This document shows, piece by piece, positions 17,324 to 25,618 of a stretch of DNA of 64,000 nt. The notes below the pieces were generated by a model. It did not search any database, had not been told where the DNA came from, and worked only from the letters and a program-made list of their open reading frames with translations. The position numbers and the translations under genes are program-made. The number at the start of each line of letters is the position of its first letter. Position 1 is the first letter of the stretch. The DNA comes from Hymenobacter psychrophilus (lineage in GTDB: Bacteria > Bacteroidota > Bacteroidia > Cytophagales > Hymenobacteraceae): positions 536,605 to 600,604 of the forward strand of contig NZ_FNOV01000001.1 of assembly GCF_900107135.1 (NCBI RefSeq). The letters are read 5' to 3'.

Positions 17324-18068
17324 ACTCCTTGCGGATGACGGTGGCCGCGCCCTGAGCGGCGGGTAGAATCAGGACTTCGGCGATGTTGACGTGGGCCGGG
17401 CGCGTAACCATAAAGGCCAGCAGATCGGCTACATCTTCGGCGCGCAGGGCCTCGTAGCCCTGATATACGCCGGCGGCGCGCTGGGTGTCCCCTTTGAAGC
17501 GGACCTCCGAAAATTCGGTTTCCACTGCGCCCGGGTTCACCTCGGCTACCCGGATGTGGTGGGGTAGCAAATCGAGGCGCATGCCTTTGGTAAGAGCCGC
17601 CACGGCCGCTTTGGATGCGCAGTACACGTTGCCGTTGGCGTAAGTTTCGTGGCCCGCAATAGACCCGATATTGATGATGTGGCCGCTGTTGCGGCGCGTC
17701 ATGGCCGGCAGTATGGCCCGGCTCACGTAGAGCAGGCCCTTCACGTTGCCATCGAGCATGGCGTCCCAGTCGGCAGGGTCGCCCTGCTGAATGGGGCCCA
17801 GGCCGTGGGCGTTGCCGGCGTTGTTAATGAGCACGTCCACATCGGCGAATTCGGCCGGCAGACTGGCTACGGCCGCGTCTACGGCGGCCCGGTCGCGCAC
17901 ATCGAAGGTGAGCAAATGCGTGGGCACATCGGCCAACTCGCGGGCCAGCTCCTCCAGCCGCTCGCGCCGCCGGCCCGTCAGTACCAGCTTAAAGCCTGCC
18001 TTCCCCAGCGCTACCGCTGCTGCCCGCCCGATACCCGACGAAGCGCCGGTAATAAATGCCGTTTTCAT
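17322..18068 (-). CDS. SDR-family NAD(P)-dependent oxidoreductase
   Basis: A 248-residue classical short-chain dehydrogenase. The cofactor motif is TGASSGIG at residues 8-15, the structural motif is NNAGNAHG, the active-site serine is in NIGSIAG, and the catalytic YxxxK is YCASK. A basic pair after beta 2 (TGRRRERL) suggests NADP preference. Related sequences are often annotated as serine/3-hydroxy acid dehydrogenases (YdfG-like), which PGAVETEFSEVRFKGD also supports; the substrate stays open. The ATG at 18068 is used since MKTAFITGASSGIG begins the fold. The stop lies within one base of an inverted repeat. Confidence 0.9.
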   Translation of the reverse strand: MKTAFITGASSGIGRAAAVALGKAGFKLVLTGRRRERLEELARELADVPTHLLTFDVRDRAAVDAAVASLPAEFADVDVLINNAGNAHGLGPIQQGDPADWDAMLDGNVKGLLYVSRAILPAMTRRNSGHIINIGSIAGHETYANGNVYCASKAAVAALTKGMRLDLLPHHIRVAEVNPGAVETEFSEVRFKGDTQRAAGVYQGYEALRAEDVADLLAFMVTRPAHVNIAEVLILPAAQGAATVIRKE

Positions 18069-18195
18069 TCTGAGAGAAGTTAAAGGTTGGAAGGCAGGAG
18101 TTGAAAGCGGCAGGAAGAGGGAGGAGGAATATTCATTGAGCAGCACCCATTACCGGCAGTCTTCCCAACAATACTCCTTCTGGCTCCTCAAAAAT

Positions 18196-18966
18196 TTACC
18201 GCCCCGACCAGATATTGAGGTACAGCGTGACGGTGTTGCTTTTCATGCTCTGCAGACTGCGGCTGTACACGTCGTTGCCGGGCACGTAGAGGTTTTTCAA
18301 GCCGTTGGAAAAGCGTAGTTCGGGCGAGAACTTGAAGAACGGGTAGAACAGGTCGAGGCCCACGCCGTACTCGATGGCAAAGTCCGAGTCTGCCGCCCGC
18401 AACAGGTTTACATCTGGGTCCTTGCGACGCCCACCAATATTGAGGCTCGGCTTCACACCGGCAATCAGGTACACCCGCATGTTGCGCCGCCGCTCCGATT
18501 TAAGCTTGAACAGCAGCGGAAAATCAACCTGCGTACTACCAATTTCCTGGTTCTCAATCTCCTTGGGGTCGTTGGGATAGGCCTCTGTATTCTGCGTATA
18601 CCCCTGGCTTTTGAACTCGATCCGGCGGGTCAGGAAGCTCACGCCGGGCGCAAAGTTCAGGGCCCCATAGCGGCCCAGGCGCAAATCGCCCAGAAAGCCC
18701 ACCGAAAAGCCCGGGCTGATTATCGAGTTGGCCGACACCTCCTGATCCGGATAAAGATCGGACTGCTCGACTAAGTAGCGCGAGAAGTTGGGGGCTATAT
18801 ACAGGCCCAGGTGCAGCGCCCGGTCGTCGTAGCCCACCAAATTATCCGTCGTTACCGACTTCACCTGACCGTTGCGGCCGATGCTGGCGCGGCTACGGCT
18901 GGTTTTCTGGGCGGCGGCGCCCAGCGGCAGGGCCAGCACGGCGGCGGCCAGCAGGGTGTGCCGCAT
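18196..18966 (-). CDS. porT: PorT-like outer-membrane beta-barrel (type IX secretion)
   Basis: A 256-residue protein with a signal peptide (MRHTLLAAAVLALPLGAAAQ) followed by alternating polar/aromatic strands typical of an 8-stranded outer-membrane barrel (GFLGDLRLGRYGALNFAPGVSFL, YLIAGVKPSLNIGGRR, EYGVGLDLFYPFFKFSPELRFSNGL). Its start overlaps the ubiE stop by one base (TAATG), and a ubiE-porT order is what I recall in gliding and secreting Bacteroidota. PorT/SprT is required for the type IX secretion machinery. The C-terminal LNIWSGR is a plausible last strand. The name rests on fold plus context. Confidence 0.78.
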   Translation of the reverse strand: MRHTLLAAAVLALPLGAAAQKTSRSRASIGRNGQVKSVTTDNLVGYDDRALHLGLYIAPNFSRYLVEQSDLYPDQEVSANSIISPGFSVGFLGDLRLGRYGALNFAPGVSFLTRRIEFKSQGYTQNTEAYPNDPKEIENQEIGSTQVDFPLLFKLKSERRRNMRVYLIAGVKPSLNIGGRRKDPDVNLLRAADSDFAIEYGVGLDLFYPFFKFSPELRFSNGLKNLYVPGNDVYSRSLQSMKSNTVTLYLNIWSGR

Positions 18967-19694
18967 TATTTTTGCGCCGTGTAGATGGAGCTTATGCCGA
19001 ACGTGAGGGGTTGCCATGCGGGAGAGTTGAAGCCGATTTTGCGCAGAATCGCCAGAAATTCCGGACCGTCCGGGAAGGCCTGCACCGATTCGGGCAGGTA
19101 GGTGTAGGCGGCGCGGTCTTTGGAAATTAGCTTGCCGAAAACCGGCAGAATGTTCTTGAAGTAGAAATTGTAGGCCTGTTTCATGGGGAAGGCCGTGGGT
19201 TTGGAAAACTCCAGTACCACCAGCTTTCCACCCGGCCGCAGTACCCGGTACATTTCGGCCAGTCCTCGTTCGAGGTGAGCAAAGTTGCGCACTCCAAACG
19301 AGGCCGTTACGGCATCGAACGAGTCGTCTTCAAACGGCAGGCTTTCCGAGTCGCCCAGCTCCAGCTGGATGCGGTGGCCCAGCCCCTTGGCGGCCAGCTT
19401 GCGCCGGCCCACTTCCAGCATGCCTTCCGAAATATCGATGCCTGTTACCTGGGCTTCGGGCGCAGCAGCGCGCAACGTTTCGATGGCGAAATCGGCCGTG
19501 CCGGTGGCAATATCGAGGATGCGGGCCGGGCGTAGCTGCCGCAATTCATCGACAGCCTTACGGCGCCAGTAAATATCAGTACCCGCACTCAGAAAGTGGT
19601 TCAGGAAGTCGTATTTGCCGGCAATGCTGTTGAACATCTGGGCAACCTGCGACTTTTTGTCGGCGGCGTCATCTTTGTAAGGAACTACGGACAT
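18966..19694 (-). CDS. ubiE: Demethylmenaquinone methyltransferase
   Basis: A 242-residue UbiE/MenG C-methyltransferase, the last step of menaquinone synthesis. Family signatures are clear: MFNSIAGKYDFLNHFLSAGTDIYWRRKAV at the N-terminus, ILDIATGTADFAIE as SAM motif I, GIDISEGML, and DAVTASFGVRNFAHLERGLAEMYRVLRPGGKLVVLEFSKP. Since Bacteroidota respire with menaquinone, the MenG role is expected. The ATG at 19694 is chosen: the 12 residues upstream are not conserved-looking. The stop codon overlaps the porT start, so the two are translationally coupled. Confidence 0.94.
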   Translation of the reverse strand: MSVVPYKDDAADKKSQVAQMFNSIAGKYDFLNHFLSAGTDIYWRRKAVDELRQLRPARILDIATGTADFAIETLRAAAPEAQVTGIDISEGMLEVGRRKLAAKGLGHRIQLELGDSESLPFEDDSFDAVTASFGVRNFAHLERGLAEMYRVLRPGGKLVVLEFSKPTAFPMKQAYNFYFKNILPVFGKLISKDRAAYTYLPESVQAFPDGPEFLAILRKIGFNSPAWQPLTFGISSIYTAQK

Positions 19695-19765
19695 GGCTCG
19701 TGGAGCAAGAAACGGCGTAAGGGCGGGCAAAATTGCCTCATTACAACGGGTTTCGCCCTATTAAG

Positions 19766-19809
19766 TTAAAAAAAGGCGGGCCAAGCATAAAGCCCGGCCC
19801 GCCCGTTTT
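19766..19809 (-). terminator. Rho-independent terminator
   Basis: A GC-rich hairpin (GGCGGGCC at 19775-19782, GGCCCGCC at 19796-19803) is followed on the minus strand by seven U residues. It ends the transcript of the OmpA/PorE-like gene, so porT-ubiE is transcribed separately. Confidence 0.88.
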
Positions 19810-19826
19810 ATTCAGAATACCAACGT

Positions 19827-22100
19827 TTAGTCGTTGTCGGTCTTCACTTTAACCTTGTTGCCTTCGGCGTCTTTGGCCTTGGCATCAATAGTACCGTCCT
19901 TGGTTACGGTCTTGCTTTTCTCGTCGTTCGGGCCTTTGGTTTTCACCTTCACTTTGTCGCTGTCCTCGTCAACCTTGGTTTTGATCTTGGTGCCGTCTTC
20001 GAGCTTTACCTTGCTTTTGCCAGGCTGCAAGGGTACAGTTGTGCTGGTGCCCATACCCATTCCGGTACCGGTGCCCGTGCCCGTGCTGCCCGAAGGCTTA
20101 GGAGCCGCCGGACGGTTCATGTTCGGCACGCCTTCTCCTTCCTTCACAATCACGCGGAAGTCGGTGCGGCGGTTGAGCTGCATGTTCTCCGGCGAATCGT
20201 TGGGGGCTACCGGACGACGCTCGCCGTAGCTTACCGTTACCATGCGGGTTTCGGCAATGCCGGCCTTCTTGAGGTAGTTGTAGGCTACGTTAGCACGATT
20301 CCGGCCAAGTACCATGTTGTACTCGTCGGTGTTGCGCGAGTCGGTGTTGCCTTCAATCGAGATGTTGATGCCGGGGTTGGCGGCCAGCAACTGGCTCACC
20401 TTGTTCAGCTCCACAATCGACTCGGGCCGCAGCGTGTACTTGTCGGTGTCGAAGTAAATCGGGTTGATGTTGGCCATGTTGGCCGCCGTCGTATCGATGT
20501 AGTTGACGTAGAAGTCCTTTTCGATAACCGTCGAGTCGTTGGTCGAAATCGGCACAGCAAACTCCTGTGTTTCGATATTCTTGCCATCCTTGCTCACGGC
20601 CACCTGGTAGGTACGGCCCGATAGCAGGTTCACTTGGTACTCGCCCGTCAGCGGCTTACTTACGTCGCGGTAGCTCAAAGCCGTTTTGTCGGCCTGGGTT
20701 CCGCTGAACACCAGTTCGGCACCCGGAATGGCGCTGCTGTCCTGCATGGCCAGCACGCGGCCCCGAATGGTCGCGTTCTTGATGTAGTTGATAGTGTAGA
20801 TGTCCTTCTCACCGTAGCCACCGATGCGGTATGACGACAGGTAGGCGTACGAACCATCGGGGCTCAACCGGTAGTACGTATCATCGTCGGGCGTGTTGAT
20901 GGGGTAGCCCATGTTCTCGGGACGGCCCCACTTGCGGCCAATCGAGTCGTACTCCGACTTGAAAATGTCGTAGCCGCCCATGGTGTTGTGGCCCCGCGAA
21001 GAGAAGTACATCGTCTTGCCGTCGCGGCTCAGGTACGGGCTATCGTCGTCGTAAGGCGTGTTGATGGCATTGCCGATGCTCTTGGCCGGACCCCAGTCGC
21101 CGCCGGGCACACGCGTCGACGTGTAGATGTCGAGCGAATTGTCTTCCGAGTATTTGCCCGTAGAGAAATAAAGCGTCAGGCCATCGGGCGTAATGAAGGC
21201 GTCACCCTCATAAGCCGAAGTATTGATGTTCTTGTTGAGCTTCTTGGGCTCGGTCCAGTCAGCAGCCCCCTTCTCCGAATAGAAGATGTCACCATCCTCA
21301 TCGTTGCGGTACATGAGCAGCTTGGTGTCGTTGTCGAACACCTGAATCGAAGCATCGTGGCCTTTACCGTTGAGCACACCGCTCAGCGAGCGGGGCTTGT
21401 CCCAGTTATCATCGTCGATGCGGCGGGCCTCGTAAATGTTCTCGTAGTACTGTCCGTCGGCGGCCAGCTTACCCTTGTCCTTCGTGTTACCGGCCTCACC
21501 CACCACCGGGGTGTTGCTCATGTTGTCGGAGCGCGAAGTGAAGAGTAGGATTTTATCGTCGTTGGAAATCACGGGGCTGTGTTCCGACCACTGGGTGTTG
21601 ATAGTCGGGCCCAGGTTTTTAACGAAGATGTCCTTGGGGCTGTTGAACTGCACCTTGGCGTTCTTGCTGTGCTGAATCAGCTGCGCCAGTTCGCGCTTGC
21701 GGCTGTCTTTAGCCTTAAGCGTGGTGTTGTAGGCCTGGAAGTGAGTAATGGCCTCGTCGAAGTTGTAGTTCAGGTGGTCAACCCGGCCAAGCCAGTATTC
21801 CACGTCCTTGGCTACATTTTTCTTCAGGCGCTGTGCTTTATAGATATAATCGCTGGCCTTCTCCTTATCAAAGGACATATAAGCAATACCTGCCCGGAAC
21901 AGCGCCTCGGCGTTATTCGGGTCTTTAGCCAACACCTGCTCATAGTAAGGCAGTGAAGCCCGGAAGTTTTCCTGGCCGAAAAACTTATTAGCCGTTTTCA
22001 GTTGCTGTCGGGTGCTTTGAGCCAGGGCAGGCTGGGCCATAGCAGTCGTGAGCATGACAGCGCACGAGGCTTTTAATAACCTTCTGACTAAGTTGTCCAT
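19827..22100 (-). CDS. TPR/propeller/CRD/OmpA protein, PorE-like
   Basis: A 757-residue exported protein. Signal peptide at residues 1-27 (cleavage after PALA; no clear lipobox), TPR helices to about 150, PD40/WD40-like propeller blades at about 190-450 (repeats of LxxYFSS, SPYLSRDGKTMYFSSRG), a carboxypeptidase-regulatory-like domain at about 455-530, and an OmpA peptidoglycan-binding domain (GNTDSRNTDEYN, RRTDFRVIV). This order is that of PorE, which ties the type IX secretion machine to the cell wall, but several paralogues share it. The C-terminal 70 residues form a Lys/Asp/Thr repeat tail (KVKVKTK) not usual for the family. PorT is encoded nearby. Confidence 0.85.
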   Translation of the reverse strand: MDNLVRRLLKASCAVMLTTAMAQPALAQSTRQQLKTANKFFGQENFRASLPYYEQVLAKDPNNAEALFRAGIAYMSFDKEKASDYIYKAQRLKKNVAKDVEYWLGRVDHLNYNFDEAITHFQAYNTTLKAKDSRKRELAQLIQHSKNAKVQFNSPKDIFVKNLGPTINTQWSEHSPVISNDDKILLFTSRSDNMSNTPVVGEAGNTKDKGKLAADGQYYENIYEARRIDDDNWDKPRSLSGVLNGKGHDASIQVFDNDTKLLMYRNDEDGDIFYSEKGAADWTEPKKLNKNINTSAYEGDAFITPDGLTLYFSTGKYSEDNSLDIYTSTRVPGGDWGPAKSIGNAINTPYDDDSPYLSRDGKTMYFSSRGHNTMGGYDIFKSEYDSIGRKWGRPENMGYPINTPDDDTYYRLSPDGSYAYLSSYRIGGYGEKDIYTINYIKNATIRGRVLAMQDSSAIPGAELVFSGTQADKTALSYRDVSKPLTGEYQVNLLSGRTYQVAVSKDGKNIETQEFAVPISTNDSTVIEKDFYVNYIDTTAANMANINPIYFDTDKYTLRPESIVELNKVSQLLAANPGINISIEGNTDSRNTDEYNMVLGRNRANVAYNYLKKAGIAETRMVTVSYGERRPVAPNDSPENMQLNRRTDFRVIVKEGEGVPNMNRPAAPKPSGSTGTGTGTGMGMGTSTTVPLQPGKSKVKLEDGTKIKTKVDEDSDKVKVKTKGPNDEKSKTVTKDGTIDAKAKDAEGNKVKVKTDND

Positions 22101-22307
22101 TGAGGAGGGGTTAGGGAAACGAGGGATTGCAAGGGAGAAAGTATCGACCGCCAATTACGCAAGCTCAGTTTAGGAGTTGCCTCTTATTACTGAATTTTGG
22201 CAACAGAGTTGAGAAATGGAGGGAAAAAAAGTCAGACCCAGGGGTTGAAAACCGCCTTTTGCTACCCCATTCCGCCCTGTCAATCGGTGGGTGATACGCT
22301 TAACGGG

Positions 22308-22315
22308 CAAAGATA
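22308..22315 (-). promoter_or_regulatory. Bacteroidota -7 promoter core
   Basis: Reads TATCTTTG on the minus strand, an exact match to TAnnTTTG. It would give the PorE-like gene a 5' leader of about 200 bases. Confidence 0.55.
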
Positions 22316-22432
22316 TAAATTTTATAATACAGCCTTAGCCCTATCCTATTCCAACAGAATGAGGATATTGGAGTACTTATCACCGTTGCCAAACAAGCGC
22401 TTCAGGCGCTCATTCAGTAGCGAACGAATGTG

Positions 22433-22440
22433 CAAATATA
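22433..22440 (-). promoter_or_regulatory. Second minus-strand -7 core
   Basis: Reads TATATTTG on the minus strand. A transcript from here would run about 330 bases before the PorE-like start, crossing the hairpin at 22396-22410. Confidence 0.45.
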
Positions 22441-22509
22441 GGTCAGCCTTATAAACTACAAGGTTTTTCTTCAAAAAATGATGATCCGATCCGGCCAAGA
22501 TGGAATATT

Positions 22510-22517
22510 TACCTTTG
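22510..22517 (+). promoter_or_regulatory. Promoter core of engB
   Basis: TACCTTTG matches TAnnTTTG exactly and lies 24 bases before the ATG at 22541. It supports that start rather than the in-frame ATG at 22478, which is upstream of it. Confidence 0.65.
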
Positions 22518-22540
22518 TCCTTTCCAATCAACTGCCCCAG

Positions 22541-23161
22541 ATGCTTATTCAGGACGCCAGATTTTTAACGAGTAACTCGCGGGCCGAAGAATGCCCTGCC
22601 CCTACGCTGCCCGAGTACGCCTTTATCGGCCGCTCCAACGTGGGTAAGTCGTCGCTCATTAATATGCTTACCAACCAGAATGGCTTGGCTAAAACATCGT
22701 CGCAGCCCGGCAAGACCCAGCTTATCAACCACTTTCTTATAAACAATGAGTGGTATCTGGTCGATCTGCCAGGGTATGGCTACGCCCGTATCAGCAAGGA
22801 TGCCCGGGCCAAGTGGGCGCGCATGATTAACTTCTACCTGCGCCACCGGCCCAACCTGACCTGCGTAATGGTGCTGCTCGACTCGCGCCATGCCCCGCAG
22901 GCCGCCGATTTGGAGTTTATGGATCAGCTCGGCACCGAGGGCATACCGTTTGTAATGGTGTTCACTAAGGCCGATAAGCAGTCGTCGTCGCGGACCAGCC
23001 AGAACGTGGTGCAGTACCTGGAAAAAATGCACGAAACCTGGGATGAGCTGCCCCAGCACTTTGTTACATCGGCCGAAGACAAGATGGGCCGCGACGAGCT
23101 GCTGGGTTTTGTGGCCGATACCAACCGGCAGTTGGCTACTGAGGCCCAGGGCGAAGCCTAA
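22541..23161 (+). CDS. engB: Ribosome-biogenesis GTPase EngB (YsxC/YihA)
   Basis: A 206-residue GTPase needed for large ribosomal subunit assembly. G1 is GRSNVGKSSL, G2 threonines lie in KTSSQPGKTQ, G3 is DLPGYGYA, G4 is TKADK and G5 is TSAED. NHFLINNEWYLVDLPGYGYA is diagnostic for the EngB group. Start ATG 22541 (MLIQDARFLTSN) is supported by the promoter core just upstream. Family length is about 195-210, which fits. The TonB-C gene follows 80 bases later on the same strand. Confidence 0.94.
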   Translation: MLIQDARFLTSNSRAEECPAPTLPEYAFIGRSNVGKSSLINMLTNQNGLAKTSSQPGKTQLINHFLINNEWYLVDLPGYGYARISKDARAKWARMINFYLRHRPNLTCVMVLLDSRHAPQAADLEFMDQLGTEGIPFVMVFTKADKQSSSRTSQNVVQYLEKMHETWDELPQHFVTSAEDKMGRDELLGFVADTNRQLATEAQGEA

Positions 23162-23243
23162 GATGGCGTTGTTCTTGCTGGTAGCGAGCCGGCTGGCTTT
23201 CCCGCGGCCTCTTCTTTTTACCTCAACTCTGTTTCCTTTGAAG

Positions 23244-23660
23244 ATGACTAAAGCATTTTTCCTGCTCGGCCTTGGTGGTCTGCTGGCTCTTACCACGGCC
23301 CGGGCCCAGGCCCAGACGGCTCCTAAACCCGCTACCGAAGCAGCCGAAGCGACTGTTAGTAGCAAGCATACCAGCAAGGTTATTCCGGTGGCCGAGTACT
23401 ACGAGGGTGGCCAGGAGGCCATGTATGCCTTTATAGAGCAGGAGCTGAAATACCCTGTTATGGCCCGGCGAAACCGCATTCAGGGGCAGTGCATTGTCAG
23501 CTTTACGCTCAACACCGATGGCACGCTCTCGGGCATCAAGCTGGTAAAGCAAATCGGTGGTGGCTGCGGCGACGAGGCCCTGCGGCTGGTTAAGCTGCTC
23601 AAATTCAACAAGCCCGATTACGCCGTCCTGACCAGTCTGCCCATCACCTTTAAGCTGTAA
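23244..23660 (+). CDS. Periplasmic TonB C-terminal domain protein
   Basis: A 138-residue exported protein. A signal peptide (FFLLGLGGLLALTTARAQAQ) ends near residue 23. The rest is a TonB C-terminal fold: YPVMARRNRIQGQCIVSFTLNTDGTLSGIKLVKQIGGGCGDEALRLVK carries the family's YP..A....QG.V.V.F.V...G.....V....G.G...EA pattern. There is no N-terminal membrane anchor or proline-rich arm, so it is a free periplasmic TonB-C protein, common in Bacteroidota, and need not energise a receptor. The start at 23244 is where the signal peptide begins. Confidence 0.85.
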   Translation: MTKAFFLLGLGGLLALTTARAQAQTAPKPATEAAEATVSSKHTSKVIPVAEYYEGGQEAMYAFIEQELKYPVMARRNRIQGQCIVSFTLNTDGTLSGIKLVKQIGGGCGDEALRLVKLLKFNKPDYAVLTSLPITFKL

Positions 23661-23729
23661 GCAGCTGCGCCGCCGGCCCGTTCGCGGGCGTTGCGTACCT
23701 TCGCCACTTCAACCACTGCTTTTTTTGCT

Positions 23730-24368
23730 ATGCCCTACGACCTGAAGGAAATTGCTGCTATCAGCGGAATGCCCGGTCTGTACCGCCTCGTTCGCCCCAC
23801 GCGCGCCGGCGTCATCATTGAAGCCCTCAACGACAAGGGCACCCGCTCGGTAGCCGCTGCCCAGAACAAGGTGTCGCTGCTCCAGGAGATTTCCATCTAC
23901 ACCCAGGATTACGACCAGACGGTACCCCTGACAGAGGTGTTCGACCGGATCCATCAGCAGCACGGCGCCGAGTTGGCACTGAACAACAAATCGAACGACC
24001 AGGAACTGGTGTCCTTCATGGAAGGCATCATCCCGGATTACGACCGCGAGCGGGTGTATCTGTCGGACATTAAAAAGTTGGTGCAGTGGTACAACATCGT
24101 TGGTCAGCGCCTCGAGTACCAGGCCCCGGCCACCGAGGATGAGGCCACGGAGCAAGCCGATCAGCAGGAAGCGCCCGCCGTTCCGGTGGCCGCCGACACC
24201 GCGCCCAAGAAGAAAGCAGCCAAGAAAGTGGCCGAGCCCGCCGCCGATGAGGCCATGAGCACGGCCGGCATCATTCCGGCGCCCGAGGCTGATACGGCCC
24301 CCGGCAACCCCGAAGCTGCCGTTGCCAAACCGGCCAAGAAAGCGCCGGCCAAGAAGAAGGGCGAGTAG
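23730..24368 (+). CDS. DUF5606-like protein with Lys/Ala-rich tail
   Basis: A 212-residue protein. The first 140 residues (LKEIAAISGMPGLYRLVRPTRAGVIIEALNDKGTRSVAAAQNKVSLLQEISIYT) match a Bacteroidota-specific family I know as DUF5606, of unknown function; SGxPGLYxxV...RxGVIxExL is its recognisable core. The C-terminal 70 residues are acidic then Lys/Ala/Pro-rich (APKKKAAKKVAEP, KPAKKAPAKKKGE), a histone-H1-like tail that could touch nucleic acid; that is inference. A TACCTTCG core at 23696-23703 is its probable promoter. Confidence 0.82.
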   Translation: MPYDLKEIAAISGMPGLYRLVRPTRAGVIIEALNDKGTRSVAAAQNKVSLLQEISIYTQDYDQTVPLTEVFDRIHQQHGAELALNNKSNDQELVSFMEGIIPDYDRERVYLSDIKKLVQWYNIVGQRLEYQAPATEDEATEQADQQEAPAVPVAADTAPKKKAAKKVAEPAADEAMSTAGIIPAPEADTAPGNPEAAVAKPAKKAPAKKKGE

Positions 24369-24384
24369 TCTTTTGGCAAACCAT

Positions 24385-24425
24385 AAAAAAGCGCCGGCGG
24401 CCCATGGGCCGCCGGCGCTTTTTTA
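24385..24425. terminator. Bidirectional rho-independent terminator
   Basis: A perfect 14-bp stem (GCGCCGGCGGCCCA / TGGGCCGCCGGCGC, 24391-24418) is flanked by A6 on the left and T7 on the right. It lies between the convergent DUF5606-like and fbp genes and can end both transcripts. Confidence 0.95.
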
Positions 24426-24445
24426 TGGGTGCTGAACTGAGGCGC

Positions 24446-25471
24446 TTACTGTGCGGCCTCGTTGTGCCGCACCTCGGCAGCCAGGAATTCCTCGGCCTTT
24501 TCCACCATCTCCATTGAGCCGATGAACACCGGGCACCGCTCGTGCATGTCGGTAGGCTCCAGTTCCAATGTACGGCGGCGACCGTCGCTCGACTTGCCGC
24601 CCGCCTGCTCTACGATGAAAGCCAGCGGGTTGCACTCGTACATGAGCCGTAGCTTGCCGTTGGGCACCTTGCTCGTACCGGGATAAATATAGATGCCGCC
24701 CTTGAGCAGGTTGCGGTGGAAGTCGGCTACCAGCGAGCCAATGTAGCGGGCCGAGTAGCTCTGCTCCTTGCAGTAGGCCACATAGTTCTTCATGCCCTCA
24801 GAGAAGTACTCCGACGTGCCCTCGTTTACTGAGTACACTTTACCCATGGCAGGAATCTGGATGTTGGGGTGCGAGAGGAATAACTCGCCCAGGCTGGGCT
24901 CGTAGGTGAAGCCGTTCACGCCATTGCCGGTCGTGTACACCATCATGGTGCTGGAGCCGTAAATCACGTAGCCGGCCGCCACCTGATGGGTGCCGGTTTG
25001 CATGCAATCCTGGGCCGTACCTTCGCTGCCGGTAGGCGACACCCGGCGGTAGATGCTGAAAATGGTGCCGATACTCACGTTCACGTCGATGTTAGACGAG
25101 CCGTCGAGCGGGTCGATGGCCACCACGTACTTGCCCTGCACGTTGCCCGTCTGGATCATGTCCTCATCCTCTTCCGAGATGATGGTGCACACTTCGCCAC
25201 CGTTGCGCAGTGCCCGGATGAAGCGGATGTTGGCAATCACGTCGAGCTTCTGCTGGTCTTCGCCCTGCACGTTGCGGTTGCCGTAGGCGCCGGCAATATC
25301 AATAAGGCCCGAGCGGTTGATTTCGCGGTTGACGATTTTGGCGGCCAGCGCAATATCGCGCAGCAATTGGCTCAGTTCGCCGGTCGCGTAGGGAAAATCC
25401 TCCTGCTTACGCATGATGAAACGGTCGAGGGTGGTGCCGACGGGCAGCGCGAGCTTGTCGTGATTATCCAT
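24446..25471 (-). CDS. fbp: Class I fructose-1,6-bisphosphatase
   Basis: A 341-residue gluconeogenic enzyme. The metal- and phosphate-binding signature is [32 protein letters not shown] carries the upstream acidic metal ligands; [40 protein letters not shown] is the C-terminal catalytic part with sugar-phosphate-binding Lys/Arg. Length is typical (330-340). The ATG at 25471 ([10 protein letters not shown]) fits. A TACTTTTG core (25509-25516, minus) with TTTG 16 bases upstream looks like its promoter. It shares a terminator with the DUF5606-like gene. Confidence 0.95.
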   Translation of the reverse strand: MDNHDKLALPVGTTLDRFIMRKQEDFPYATGELSQLLRDIALAAKIVNREINRSGLIDIAGAYGNRNVQGEDQQKLDVIANIRFIRALRNGGEVCTIISEEDEDMIQTGNVQGKYVVAIDPLDGSSNIDVNVSIGTIFSIYRRVSPTGSEGTAQDCMQTGTHQVAAGYVIYGSSTMMVYTTGNGVNGFTYEPSLGELFLSHPNIQIPAMGKVYSVNEGTSEYFSEGMKNYVAYCKEQSYSARYIGSLVADFHRNLLKGGIYIYPGTSKVPNGKLRLMYECNPLAFIVEQAGGKSSDGRRRTLELEPTDMHERCPVFIGSMEMVEKAEEFLAAEVRHNEAAQ

Positions 25472-25508
25472 TAGAAGATGTGGGAAGATGAGATTCGGGG
25501 GGAAAGCT

Positions 25509-25516
25509 CAAAAGTA
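25509..25516 (-). promoter_or_regulatory. Promoter core of fbp
   Basis: Reads TACTTTTG on the minus strand, with a -33-like TTTG at 25533-25536 (minus), a 16-base gap. It lies 38 bases before the fbp ATG. Confidence 0.65.
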
Positions 25517-25605
25517 ACCAATTCGGGTCGGCCAAAGCGAATCTTCGCTCCGTTTTTCCCGGCAACGTTTGCGGGCCGGCTTGAGCCGAAGCCGCGCGCC
25601 GGCCC

Positions 25606-25613
25606 TACATTTG
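25606..25613 (+). promoter_or_regulatory. Promoter-like core touching the lysC start
   Basis: TACATTTG matches TAnnTTTG and ends only 5 bases before the ATG at 25619. If it is used, the aspartokinase mRNA would have almost no leader. Confidence 0.45.
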
Positions 25614-25618
25614 GGGCC

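Larger units (their letters stand above)
22101..22540. other. 440-bp divergent intergenic region, AT-rich
   Basis: This gap separates the divergent PorE-like and engB genes. It is clearly richer in A/T than the genes around it. I see minus-strand promoter cores at 22308-22315 and 22433-22440, one plus-strand core at 22510-22517, and a small hairpin at 22396-22410 (AGCGC/GCGCT). A 61-codon minus-strand ORF (22346-22531, ending in YSNILILLE) spans the upstream core but begins before it; I do not call it a gene. The remainder shows no repeat or RNA fold I can support. Confidence 0.6.

Noticed and set aside
22346..22531. 61-codon minus-strand ORF upstream of the PorE-like gene
   Set aside because: Its ATG lies upstream of the candidate promoter core at 22433, it overlaps the engB promoter and has no recognised sequence; kept only as part of the leader finding.
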